Shown: in pieces, positions 6,537 through 12,422 of the stretch
How positions within the stretch are numbered: the stretch's first letter is position 1
How the letters are laid out: every line of letters begins with the position of its first letter
NCBI GenBank assembly: GCA_937903155.1
Contig: CALCZU010000043.1
Location: forward strand, 1-13,489
From: an uncultured Bdellovibrionales bacterium
GTDB lineage: Bacteria; Bdellovibrionota; FAC87; UBA2466
Direction of reading: 5' to 3'
DNA length: 13,489 bases
Position numbers and translations under genes: made by a program
The notes under the pieces: model-generated
What the model was told of the DNA's origin: nothing
Databases searched by the model: none
Seen by the model: the letters and a program-made list of their open reading frames with translations, nothing else

Positions 6537-7007
6537 TCAGAATTGAGCAATCTCTTTTAAGCACTGCTCGGTGCTAATCCCAATGAGCGGTAAACGACCT
6601 TTGCTATTCCATAGGTAACCCGAAGCACAAAGAAATCCATTCTTGGATTTCTGAACGGCGTCCTGGCATGCGTTTTTGTTCAGACCCAGGAGAGGCAAAT
6701 TGCTTCCGGTATTCCAAAGATATTCTGACACACAAATAAATCCGCTTTTAGACGAGTCAAGCGCTTCCTGGCAGGACTTCTGATTGACTCCGAGGATAGG
6801 CAAATTGCTCCCAGTGTTCCAGAGATAATTAGCCACACACAGAAATCCATTCTTGGATTTCTCCAGCGCATCCTGACAGGCTTTTTTCTCCACTCCTACG
6901 AGAGGGGTACTACTCCCACTACTCCACAGGTATCCTTGTAAACAAAGAAACTCCGAGGCCATCGATAAATTTCCAAAAATGACCAAGGTGAAAAGTAATG
7001 CGCGCAT
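6537..7007 (-). CDS. Exported protein of four 35-residue two-Cys repeats (156 aa)
   Basis: The ATG at 7007 has AAAGGA seven bases upstream. A signal peptide (MRALLFTLVIFGNLSMAS) is followed by four tandem repeats and nothing else: 20-54, 55-89, 90-124 and 125-156. Each follows F-[LI]-C-x3-Y-L-W-[NS]-x5-[LT]-P-[LI]-[LVI]-G-[VLI]-x4-C-[QL]-x6-S-K-x-G, with the last one ending early. The two Cys are 22 residues apart in every repeat (C22/C44, C57/C79, C92/C114, C127/C149), so one disulfide per repeat is likely outside the cytoplasm. The junctions of repeats 1/2 and 3/4 share a 22-base identical DNA stretch (6631-6652, 6841-6862), which points to recent duplication or gene conversion. I do not recognise the repeat. 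A small disulfide-stabilised surface or periplasmic binding module is the most reasonable guess. It stands alone, with a 272-bp gap upstream. Confidence 0.85.
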   Translation of the reverse strand: MRALLFTLVIFGNLSMASEFLCLQGYLWSSGSSTPLVGVEKKACQDALEKSKNGFLCVANYLWNTGSNLPILGVNQKSCQEALDSSKSGFICVSEYLWNTGSNLPLLGLNKNACQDAVQKSKNGFLCASGYLWNSKGRLPLIGISTEQCLKEIAQF

Positions 7008-7048
7008 CGAGTTTCCTTTCGAAAGTGAGCTTGATGCACTTGATAGCA

Positions 7049-7066
7049 GAGGGCGTACCCGCCCTC
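7049..7066. repeat. 7-bp hairpin GAGGGCG-TACC-CGCCCTC upstream of the four-repeat gene
   Basis: GAGGGCG (7049-7055) and CGCCCTC (7060-7066) form a perfect GC-rich stem with a 4-base loop, 42-59 bases upstream of the ATG at 7007. No T run follows on either strand, so it is unlikely to be an ordinary terminator. It may lie in the leader of the 6537-7007 mRNA. Confidence 0.35.
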
Positions 7067-7279
7067 AACGTGAAAACGAATCACGACACGTCTCCACCGG
7101 GAAATCCGTTATTTCTTGTAAACACTCATACCGATTTCTCAATTCGGCAGGTCGCCTTTTTTACTCGGCTTTTCTGAGTTGAACGGGCTTGCGAACCGCA
7201 ACTCCGTCCCCTTCGGTTACGTTGCAATCACTAAGGGAGGGATATCCTTTGTCATACGGCTGTCAGCATCCATAACTTT

Positions 7280-8758
7280 TTATTTGGATTCGAAATAGAT
7301 TCGGATTTTCTCGAGGCTTGTCCCAAATCCGGAAGTTCTAGCTTCTGATTGAAGCTGCTCAATCAAAGTCTTATTCGCCATCAGGAGCTCTTTGAATTCT
7401 TGAGCTTGAGAGGAACGAAATCCTTCCGTTTTAACCTTCACGTCCAAAAGAGCGATTTGCGTGAGAAATTTCTCGGCATTCGAAGAGTTCACTTCTCCTA
7501 GAAGAAAAGGTTTTGAACTTTGCATCGCAAGGCGAGCAGCGGTTAAGCAAACTCGGAAAACATTTGCGGTTAAATCGACCGAAGCAATCCCCGGAACGCC
7601 TAGTTTTTCTTTCGCCTCTCGCAATCCTTGAGCGAGGTTTTCAAGAGCTCTTTCTTTTACAAACTGAGTCTGCGTTGATTCGATGACGGGAGAGACTAAT
7701 TCCAAGACAAAAAACCTCGCCGACTGCGCCGTTTCGGTTTTCAACTCAGCGAGAAGATCGGACATTCCAGTGAGATAAGACGATTTATATTGATAAAGCC
7801 TTTTGGAAAGTCGGCGGAGATTTCTCTCAAGCGATGCTAAACGAAAATAAATCGGCGCGTCGCCTGCCACCATCTCAGTGACGGCTTTAGGAATAAATGT
7901 ACTCTGGCCCTGTTTTCCCCAGCAAGGAGTCGTACCATCCTCCTTCACAAGGCAAGTATAGGAAGTGCCCAAAGCTAATTGTTTTGCTTTCACGTTCGAA
8001 AAACCGTCAAGCTGACCACTCGAATTTGAACCCCAGCAGGATACCGAATCGTCTTCTGAAAGCGCGCACGTATGCGAGTTGCCTGCGACCAGTTTTCGGA
8101 TATTTGACAGTTCGGGAACAAAAATTTGGTTTTCTCGTTTGTCACCCCAACAGTAGACTTTTCCGGATTCCGACAGTGCGCAAGTGTGAGCATAGCCTGC
8201 GACAATCTGTTTTATTCTGGGGAGTGCGGGAACGGCTGTTCGGTTCGCATCTTCAAGTCCAAAGCAAAAGACTTCGCCTTTTGCCTTCAAGGCACAGCTA
8301 TGAGCGCTACCCGCTGCCACTTGCTGAATACCAGACCAACCCCGAGGAGGAGCTTGGCCATGAACATTCCATCCCCAGCAGGTCAGGTTACCTTCTTCAG
8401 AGAGCGCGCAGGTGTGGGAATTTCCCGTAGCGACCTGTTTAATCTTCGGAAGACGCGGAACATTGTTTTGCTCCATCCAGTTCCATCCCCAACAAAAAAC
8501 TTTTCCTTCTTCAGTCACAGCACATGAGTGAAAATCCCCGAGCGCGAGTTGAATGACTTTCGACATAGGCGGAGGAGTTGCCTGTCCAGATTGATTCTCC
8601 CCCCAGCATGAAACGATTCCGTCTTCGGATAAAGCACAGGCATGCGCGCCCGCACCCGCAATCGCCACTCCCAGCGACCGAGCCTCATCCAAAGTGACCG
8701 AGACATAACCGTAAATTCGCGCAGAAAAAGCTAAAGCAAAGAACAAAAAAAGTTTCAT
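7280..8758 (-). CDS. Exported RCC1-like seven-bladed propeller with helical C-terminal domain (492 aa)
   Basis: The ATG at 8758 is chosen because it opens the signal peptide MKLFLFFALAFSARIYG and has GGGAG nine bases upstream; the longer frame starts at TTG. Seven RCC1-type repeats cover about residues 30-290, each like G-x2-H-[ST]-C-A-[LV]-x3-G-x-[VL]-x-C-W-G. The Cys pairs (41/51, 79/89, 117/127, 155/165, 193/203, 231/241, 269/279) recur at exactly 38 residues, each pair C-x9-C, as expected for an intrablade disulfide. Residues from about 300 to the end are charged and helical, with possible coiled-coil stretches (RLASLERNLRRLSKRLYQY; LGVPGIASVD between helices). Bacterial RCC1 propellers usually mediate protein or ligand binding at the cell surface; here no enzyme motif is seen. 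It is divergent from the 8999 gene, with palindrome A in between. Confidence 0.85.
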   Translation of the reverse strand: MKLFLFFALAFSARIYGYVSVTLDEARSLGVAIAGAGAHACALSEDGIVSCWGENQSGQATPPPMSKVIQLALGDFHSCAVTEEGKVFCWGWNWMEQNNVPRLPKIKQVATGNSHTCALSEEGNLTCWGWNVHGQAPPRGWSGIQQVAAGSAHSCALKAKGEVFCFGLEDANRTAVPALPRIKQIVAGYAHTCALSESGKVYCWGDKRENQIFVPELSNIRKLVAGNSHTCALSEDDSVSCWGSNSSGQLDGFSNVKAKQLALGTSYTCLVKEDGTTPCWGKQGQSTFIPKAVTEMVAGDAPIYFRLASLERNLRRLSKRLYQYKSSYLTGMSDLLAELKTETAQSARFFVLELVSPVIESTQTQFVKERALENLAQGLREAKEKLGVPGIASVDLTANVFRVCLTAARLAMQSSKPFLLGEVNSSNAEKFLTQIALLDVKVKTEGFRSSQAQEFKELLMANKTLIEQLQSEARTSGFGTSLEKIRIYFESK

Positions 8759-8775
8759 AAAACATACTCCCAACG

Positions 8776-8804
8776 ATTCTAGTCTTAGGTTTAATCCTAT
8801 TTAA
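8776..8804 (-). promoter_or_regulatory. Candidate promoter of the RCC1-like gene
   Basis: On the minus strand TAGAAT (8781-8776; five of six matches to TATAAT) lies 17 bases after TTAAAT, a poor -35. Transcription would start only about ten bases before the ATG region, with GGGAG barely in the leader. Tentative. Confidence 0.25.
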
Positions 8805-8875
8805 ATTTGAGTCAATAAGATGCGATTTCAGATCCGATCGAAGTGTTTACTTTTGTGTTCCTATCCATTGAAACC

Positions 8876-8951
8876 AAAAGGTACTTACTTCCCCAGGAAA
8901 CTGGCCGCGTCAATTAACGCACCTGGTTTCGTGGGGAAGTAAGTACCTTTT
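8876..8951. repeat. Palindrome A (76 bp), upstream of the 8999 gene
   Basis: Two 35-base arms surround CAATTA. The outer 20 bases of each arm are perfectly complementary (AAAAGGTACTTACTTCCCCA against its reverse complement); the inner 15 contain five mismatches. A related copy in the opposite orientation is at 9818-9895. The element lies in the divergent space between two genes, not after one, and its right end overlaps the -35 region of the candidate promoter at 8967. It could form a cruciform in DNA or a long hairpin in RNA. No transposase or target duplication is visible. Confidence 0.9.
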
Positions 8952-8966
8952 CACTCAAATCTCTCT

Positions 8967-8972
8967 TATAAT
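8967..8972 (+). promoter_or_regulatory. Perfect -10 box TATAAT before the 8999 gene
   Basis: TATAAT at 8967-8972 is followed by an expected start near 8980 and the Shine-Dalgarno AAGGGG before the ATG at 8999. No good -35 exists: the 17-base-spaced hexamer is TACCTT, inside the right arm of palindrome A. Expression may depend on an activator or on the palindrome's structure. Confidence 0.4.
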
Positions 8973-8998
8973 TTCCGTCGGCTATCAAGGGGCTCAGC

Positions 8999-9760
8999 AT
9001 GAAAAGTCGGCATCATTCCATTTTGGGTATCAGCTTTTTCTTTACGATTCTCTTCTCCACGGCGAAAGCTCAGAATGAAGGATACAAACCTCATTTTAAT
9101 GAGAAGCAAAAATACAAGGAGAGTCGGGAGACCGTTCTTTTTTTCAACCACCCTACGAGTTTTTGGGACCATAAGTCGACGGCCAAAGAGGGAGTTCGCC
9201 AGCTGCGTGGGATGTTCTCTAATGAAGATGTGGCATCCTTCATGACCGTTCACTCTGCCTCCACGACTGCGGGTAAGGCGGCAAGTCAATACTATCTCGA
9301 TCAAAACGAAGTGGATAAGATCATCTTGAGCGCCGGGGGTAATCACTCCATTCACTTCAGCGAGGCGAAACAGATCCTCTTTGCAGGGGGGAATCTTCCG
9401 CTGTGCCTCTGTCGGGCATTTCGCGATTCGCTACGCCACCTCACTCCCGATCAAAAGATCTTCGAGGGAATCTTCGTGGAGGAAGCGATTTACGAGGGGA
9501 ACTCTGCCCAGAAAAACCTCGCACAGATTATAGCCGATATGTCCGATACCCAAGTTCTTGAATGGATAGACCGCTATGTTTTCGGCTCAAAGAGTAGCAA
9601 TCAGTCGGTTTGTCCTGGCGCCTTCGACCTCGTCGATGATATCCCGCTTACGAACGAGCCATATACGTTCGAACTTTTCCGTCATGGAAAATCGATCGGC
9701 ACCCGCGGCACCGGCCCCCGTTACATGAAAGTATCCATCGTGTCGGTAAAGGATCTCTAA
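8999..9760 (+). CDS. Exported protein of unknown function between two palindromes (253 aa)
   Basis: The ATG at 8999 has AAGGGG seven bases upstream. The signal peptide is MKSRHHSILGISFFFTILFS with cleavage likely after TAKA. The mature part (about 229 residues) begins very hydrophilic (NEKQKYKESRET), then contains a hydrophobic Gly/Cys core, AGGNHSIHFSEAKQILFAGG and LPLCLCRAFRDSL (C136, C138), a helical segment QKNLAQIIADMSDTQVLEWI, C205, and a beta-like C-terminus GTGPRYMKVSIVSV. No catalytic signature is recognised. It stands alone: palindrome A ends 47 bases before its start and palindrome B begins 57 bases after its stop, in opposite orientation. This arrangement suggests a cargo or an insulated gene, but no mobility gene is near. 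It could be an effector or envelope protein; its role is unknown. Confidence 0.85.
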   Translation: MKSRHHSILGISFFFTILFSTAKAQNEGYKPHFNEKQKYKESRETVLFFNHPTSFWDHKSTAKEGVRQLRGMFSNEDVASFMTVHSASTTAGKAASQYYLDQNEVDKIILSAGGNHSIHFSEAKQILFAGGNLPLCLCRAFRDSLRHLTPDQKIFEGIFVEEAIYEGNSAQKNLAQIIADMSDTQVLEWIDRYVFGSKSSNQSVCPGAFDLVDDIPLTNEPYTFELFRHGKSIGTRGTGPRYMKVSIVSVKDL

Positions 9761-9817
9761 AGGATATTCTACAATGTCGCGAAGAAGTTATTTGGGAATG
9801 ATATTTATATTTCAAAA

Positions 9818-9895
9818 CAGAAGGTACTTACTTCCCTAGGAAACTAGGTGCGTTAATTGACGCGGCCGGTTTCCTAGGGAAGTAAGTACCTTCTG
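9818..9895. repeat. Palindrome B (78 bp), downstream of the 8999 gene
   Basis: Two 36-base arms surround TAATTG. The outer 27 bases are perfectly complementary (starting CAGAAGGTACTTACTTCCC); the inner nine hold four mismatches. Its reverse complement aligns with palindrome A along the whole length. Two differences between the copies are compensated on the other arm (CCCCA/TGGGG against CCCTA/TAGGG, and AAAA/TTTT against AGAA/TTCT), so base pairing has been kept. It lies between convergent genes and could act as a bidirectional terminator; TTTTG follows on the minus strand, no T run on the plus strand. Confidence 0.9.
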
Positions 9896-9935
9896 CAAAT
9901 AAAACGATGTCAAACGGGTCGCTGGGTTTGCGAGC

Positions 9936-10391
9936 TTAGTTTCCTTTGGAATCCCCGATAGCTATCCATTGTTCAAGCTGTTTCACCAGCTCTTTAGCGG
10001 ATGCGTTGTCATTGTAGGTAGCGCCGCCACAGGGAACCTTCGCATCGCGCAGTACGAGTGTTTCCGCTTTGTAAATCTTGTGGAGTTGAGGAATCGCTTC
10101 ACACAAATCGGTTTGACGTTTTGAATCGCCTTGAGAAGCTTCTGCAATCGCTGATTTAACTTTTTTCAGTTCTTGCTCGGTCAATTTTGCAACTTCAATT
10201 TGTTTGTTCTCAACTGAATTTTCCACGTTATTTACAGAATAAACAGCTTTTCCTTCACTGGTTAAAACAACACTCTTTAAGTACCCACGCATTGTAGGTC
10301 TGAGAGAAGAAACTCTCAGTTCCAAAAGATTTGTAGCAGCAACTGCCTGATTTACCAACCCAACTAGTATTAAAAATAATAAATGCTTCAT
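9936..10391 (-). CDS. Small exported protein of unknown function (151 aa)
   Basis: The ATG at 10391 has TGAGG eight bases upstream. The signal peptide is MKHLLFLILVGLVNQAVAA. The mature part has a beta-like first half (LELRVSSLRPTMRGYLKSVV, later GKAVYSVNN), then a charged helix (KLTEQELKKVKSAIAEA), then C97 and C121 that could form one disulfide, and a final helix. No known motif. It converges with the 8999 gene across palindrome B, and is about 150 bp downstream of the 10545-10994 gene on the same strand. A TATATATA tract at about 10421-10430 on the minus-strand upstream side suggests its own promoter, though the -35 there is poor. Confidence 0.8.
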   Translation of the reverse strand: MKHLLFLILVGLVNQAVAATNLLELRVSSLRPTMRGYLKSVVLTSEGKAVYSVNNVENSVENKQIEVAKLTEQELKKVKSAIAEASQGDSKRQTDLCEAIPQLHKIYKAETLVLRDAKVPCGGATYNDNASAKELVKQLEQWIAIGDSKGN

Positions 10392-10544
10392 TTAAATACC
10401 TCATTAATAAATTTGACTGTACCCTATATATAACTCCTCCCGTTCCTGTACAAACAAGAACCCTCATGCACGAATTAACCTTTAACTTTTTGCAACACTA
10501 CAAAGCGTGTCGGAGCTGAGGTGTTTTTAAATGACAGTTTAAAT

Positions 10545-10994
10545 TCATGGGTAGGTGTTCAAGGGCTTCACGTAAGCTGGGTAGCAGTCCTCAAACCAAC
10601 GGTTGTTGTCATACTGCATGTAACCGAAGTACCAGGTCATTACTGCATCTTGATCAGAGAAATAAAATTGATTAGGCAAAACAGAGATCAGTTTTTTATT
10701 TACCCTGACACACCAACCATAAGCTCGCATTCGCGTCCCGCTTTCGATCACTAAAAGCGAATCTCCCGTCGGACTGCCTAAAATTGAATTCATGCCTTCT
10801 TTATTTCCGAAATATTCAATTCTATTCTGATTAAAAATAGAGACCGTAATCTCCCCTAAAGACTTCTTGAAATCCGCTTGAAAGTTCCCCTGATATACAG
10901 GCTCATTTGATTTTTGCCCGATGACTTGCCATTGAATTGCAAACAAAGAAAATGAAGTCAGAAAAAAGATGCCGAAAAGTTTGAACGTTCGCAT
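10545..10994 (-). CDS. Exported DUF4430-like small protein (149 aa)
   Basis: The signal peptide is MRTFKLFGIFFLTSFSLFA. Near the C-terminus, YGWCVRVNKKLISVLPNQFY (92-111) then DQDAVMTWYFGYMQYD (115-130) resembles the DUF4430 pattern seen next to transcobalamin-type domains (GW-x-[YV]-x-VN followed by a D-x-V-x-W-x-Y strand). The match is by eye. C95 and C137 may pair. If it is DUF4430, a small ubiquitin-like ligand-binding fold is expected outside the cytoplasm; no cobalamin link is visible nearby. It starts 28 bases after the stop of the 11023-11562 gene with no terminator between them, so the two are probably cotranscribed. The ribosome site (GAGAAAGCG) is weak. Confidence 0.75.
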   Translation of the reverse strand: MRTFKLFGIFFLTSFSLFAIQWQVIGQKSNEPVYQGNFQADFKKSLGEITVSIFNQNRIEYFGNKEGMNSILGSPTGDSLLVIESGTRMRAYGWCVRVNKKLISVLPNQFYFSDQDAVMTWYFGYMQYDNNRWFEDCYPAYVKPLNTYP

Positions 10995-11022
10995 AATCGC
11001 TTTCTCTGGTACCGAAAAGAAT

Positions 11023-11562
11023 TTATTCGTTCTGGGTTCGGCAGAGTTTAACCAACGTTTGGACCGTCATATTTTCCCCAATGCCATTTCTGTAGCATTC
11101 GATAGGAGATAAGTCTTTTGCTCCTCCGCACAAAATCGCAAGAGATTGTACGGTCATATTATAAAAGCCTGTGCCCGCCTGATAGCAACTCACAGGTTGA
11201 GTATCCGTTGCTCCCCTGCAAAGATTGATCAGAGAATCCACCGTCATATTGTAGAGACTCGTTCCTGCGCTGTAGCACGCAGTGGGGCCGGTTGCGGGTG
11301 CGACCACCGTGTCTTTGCAAAGAGTCACGAGACGAGTCACCGTCATATTATAAAAATGTGTACCGGATTGATAGCATTGGACGGGAATTGTGGGGTCCGG
11401 TTGCTGAGCTCTCGAGCAAAGGCGAGTGAGCTGCTCGACTGTCATATTGTAAAGGGATGTCCCAGACTGATAGCATGCCAGATTATTCGAATCTGCGACC
11501 GCATTAGAAAAGTTTAGAAGAGCAAATACGCCTAAGAAAATTACACCCATGTTTTTGATCAT
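11023..11562 (-). CDS. Exported protein of five CYxxG-NMTV-LC repeats (179 aa)
   Basis: The ATG at 11562 follows AGGGGGAATAA; ATG at 11550 is a poorer alternative. After the signal peptide (MIKNMGVIFLGVFALLNFSN) the whole protein is five repeats of C-Y-x2-G-x4-[YE]-N-M-T-V-x2-L-x2-L-C, with Cys at 30/49, 63/82, 96/115, 126/145 and 156/174. The spacing is 19 in the first four and 18 in the last, which has lost one residue. Linkers between repeats are Pro/Thr-rich and shorten from 13 to 10 residues. Each repeat could be a small disulfide-closed helix-loop-helix. I recognise no known family. It is the first gene of a likely operon with the DUF4430-like protein. Design (signal peptide plus Cys-paired tandem repeats) is the same as in 6537-7007 and 7280-8758, but the sequences are unrelated. 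Confidence 0.85.
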   Translation of the reverse strand: MIKNMGVIFLGVFALLNFSNAVADSNNLACYQSGTSLYNMTVEQLTRLCSRAQQPDPTIPVQCYQSGTHFYNMTVTRLVTLCKDTVVAPATGPTACYSAGTSLYNMTVDSLINLCRGATDTQPVSCYQAGTGFYNMTVQSLAILCGGAKDLSPIECYRNGIGENMTVQTLVKLCRTQNE

Positions 11563-11580
11563 TTATTCCCCCTGCGCAGA

Positions 11581-11609
11581 GGATTAACTTCGTGAAGAAA
11601 CAGTGTCAA
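11581..11609 (-). promoter_or_regulatory. Candidate promoter of the 11562 to 10545 operon
   Basis: On the minus strand a perfect -35 TTGACA (11609-11604) lies 17 bases before TAATCC (11586-11581), a poor -10. The predicted start would leave only about a dozen bases of leader, just covering the AGGGGG ribosome site. The -35 is good but the call is tentative. Confidence 0.3.
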
Positions 11610-11688
11610 GAGTCGGCGGGTCAGCAAATGCGTTTTTCAGATTGGCGATGAGATCACTACCGAGGAATAGGGCTTGGCGTGAGGCACT

Positions 11689-11708
11689 CTTTTCGTTGCA
11701 ACGAAAAG
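11689..11708. promoter_or_regulatory. Perfect 20-bp palindrome, possible operator
   Basis: CTTTTCGTTG (11689-11698) is followed directly by its exact reverse complement CAACGAAAAG (11699-11708), with no spacer. It lies between the divergent genes at 11562 (-) and 11828 (+), about 80 bases upstream of the -35 candidate of the first and about 120 upstream of the second start. A spacerless dyad suits a dimeric regulator better than an RNA hairpin. The regulator is unknown. Confidence 0.45.
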
Positions 11709-11827
11709 GAAAGTCAAATCACATCATATTTGAAATACAATTTTTTGTTCTAATTGCACAAAAATACAATATCCAATTCCCATGACTTACTCATACTGTC
11801 TCTAGGATGTAAGTAAAGGGGAGTTGA

Positions 11828-12229
11828 ATGAAAAAATCAGTAAAATTAAAGTTGCTATCGTTGGTGCCAATCTTTTTGCTAGCTTCTAACACAAAAGCAG
11901 ACTGGGTTTGTAAGGCAAAAGGTAAATCGGGCGATATCAAGGTCGTGATTCAAAATCCCGAAAGCCAAACCGGAAAAACATCCGCGGAAATTTTAGTTAA
12001 AGACAGCGAAGGTAAATTATCTTTCAAAAATAAATTTTCCGATATTGTATCGGAATGGGATGGCCACAAAACAGGGCTGATGACGGCGGCTGGATTCAGT
12101 CTCTCCTATCAAAGTCATTTTGGATGTATCCGTAAGGTTTCTCTCACAACATATACGCGAAAAAACCCGGGACTTATCGAAACCCTTTCACTCGATAGTT
12201 GCGATAACGGCACAACAAATTGTGACTGA
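11828..12229 (+). CDS. Small exported Cys-containing protein of unknown function (133 aa)
   Basis: The ATG at 11828 follows AAAGGGGAG at close spacing. The signal peptide is MKKSVKLKLLSLVPIFLLAS with cleavage likely after TKA. The mature part (about 108 residues) begins DWVCKAKGKSGDIKVVIQN and continues as alternating short strands, with four cysteines (C28, C100, C125, C132) that could make two disulfides. It resembles the 374-763 protein in size and in a Cys a few residues after cleavage, which may mean a shared small beta-barrel type, but this is not proven. No terminator hairpin is seen after it. Family not recognised. Confidence 0.8.
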   Translation: MKKSVKLKLLSLVPIFLLASNTKADWVCKAKGKSGDIKVVIQNPESQTGKTSAEILVKDSEGKLSFKNKFSDIVSEWDGHKTGLMTAAGFSLSYQSHFGCIRKVSLTTYTRKNPGLIETLSLDSCDNGTTNCD

Positions 12230-12422
12230 TGTTGGCAGGAAGCAAAAAGGTGTTCACGGTAGGTCCTAAGATTCAACGGATACGGACAAATGCCTAAGTT
12301 TCCCGCACTCTCATCGGCCAACAAGATGTTAATTTGTTTGTTTAGGGTCTAGTTGTTGTATACAAATTGAAAACAGGTAAGAGCCGGCATCTGTTTTGCT
12401 CCCTTAAACCCTGGAGTCATTG

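Noticed and set aside
7080..7279. c-di-GMP (GEMM) riboswitch or tRNA in the structured gap
   Set aside because: The conserved GEMM core was not found on either strand, and no cloverleaf could be drawn; the apparent T-loop sequence GGTTCGC lies in a short local hairpin instead.
7897..8430. Plus-strand ORF of 177 aa
   Set aside because: It is antisense to the RCC1-like repeats, whose exact 38-residue period proves the minus-strand frame.
8876..9895. Integron attC-like sites flanking a cassette
   Set aside because: The outer ends lack the RYYYAAC/GTTRRRY core sites and the two elements are in opposite orientation, whereas cassettes carry attC in direct order. No integrase is in the window.
8876..9895. 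CRISPR repeats
   Set aside because: Only two copies, a whole gene apart and inverted; there is no spacer array or cas gene.
11603..11785. Plus-strand ORF of 60 aa between divergent genes
   Set aside because: It spans the 20-bp palindrome and the promoter candidate, has no ribosome site and an unlikely composition.
12230..12323. Inverted repeat TGTTGGC / GCCAACA
   Set aside because: Only 7 bp with an 80-base gap; likely chance.
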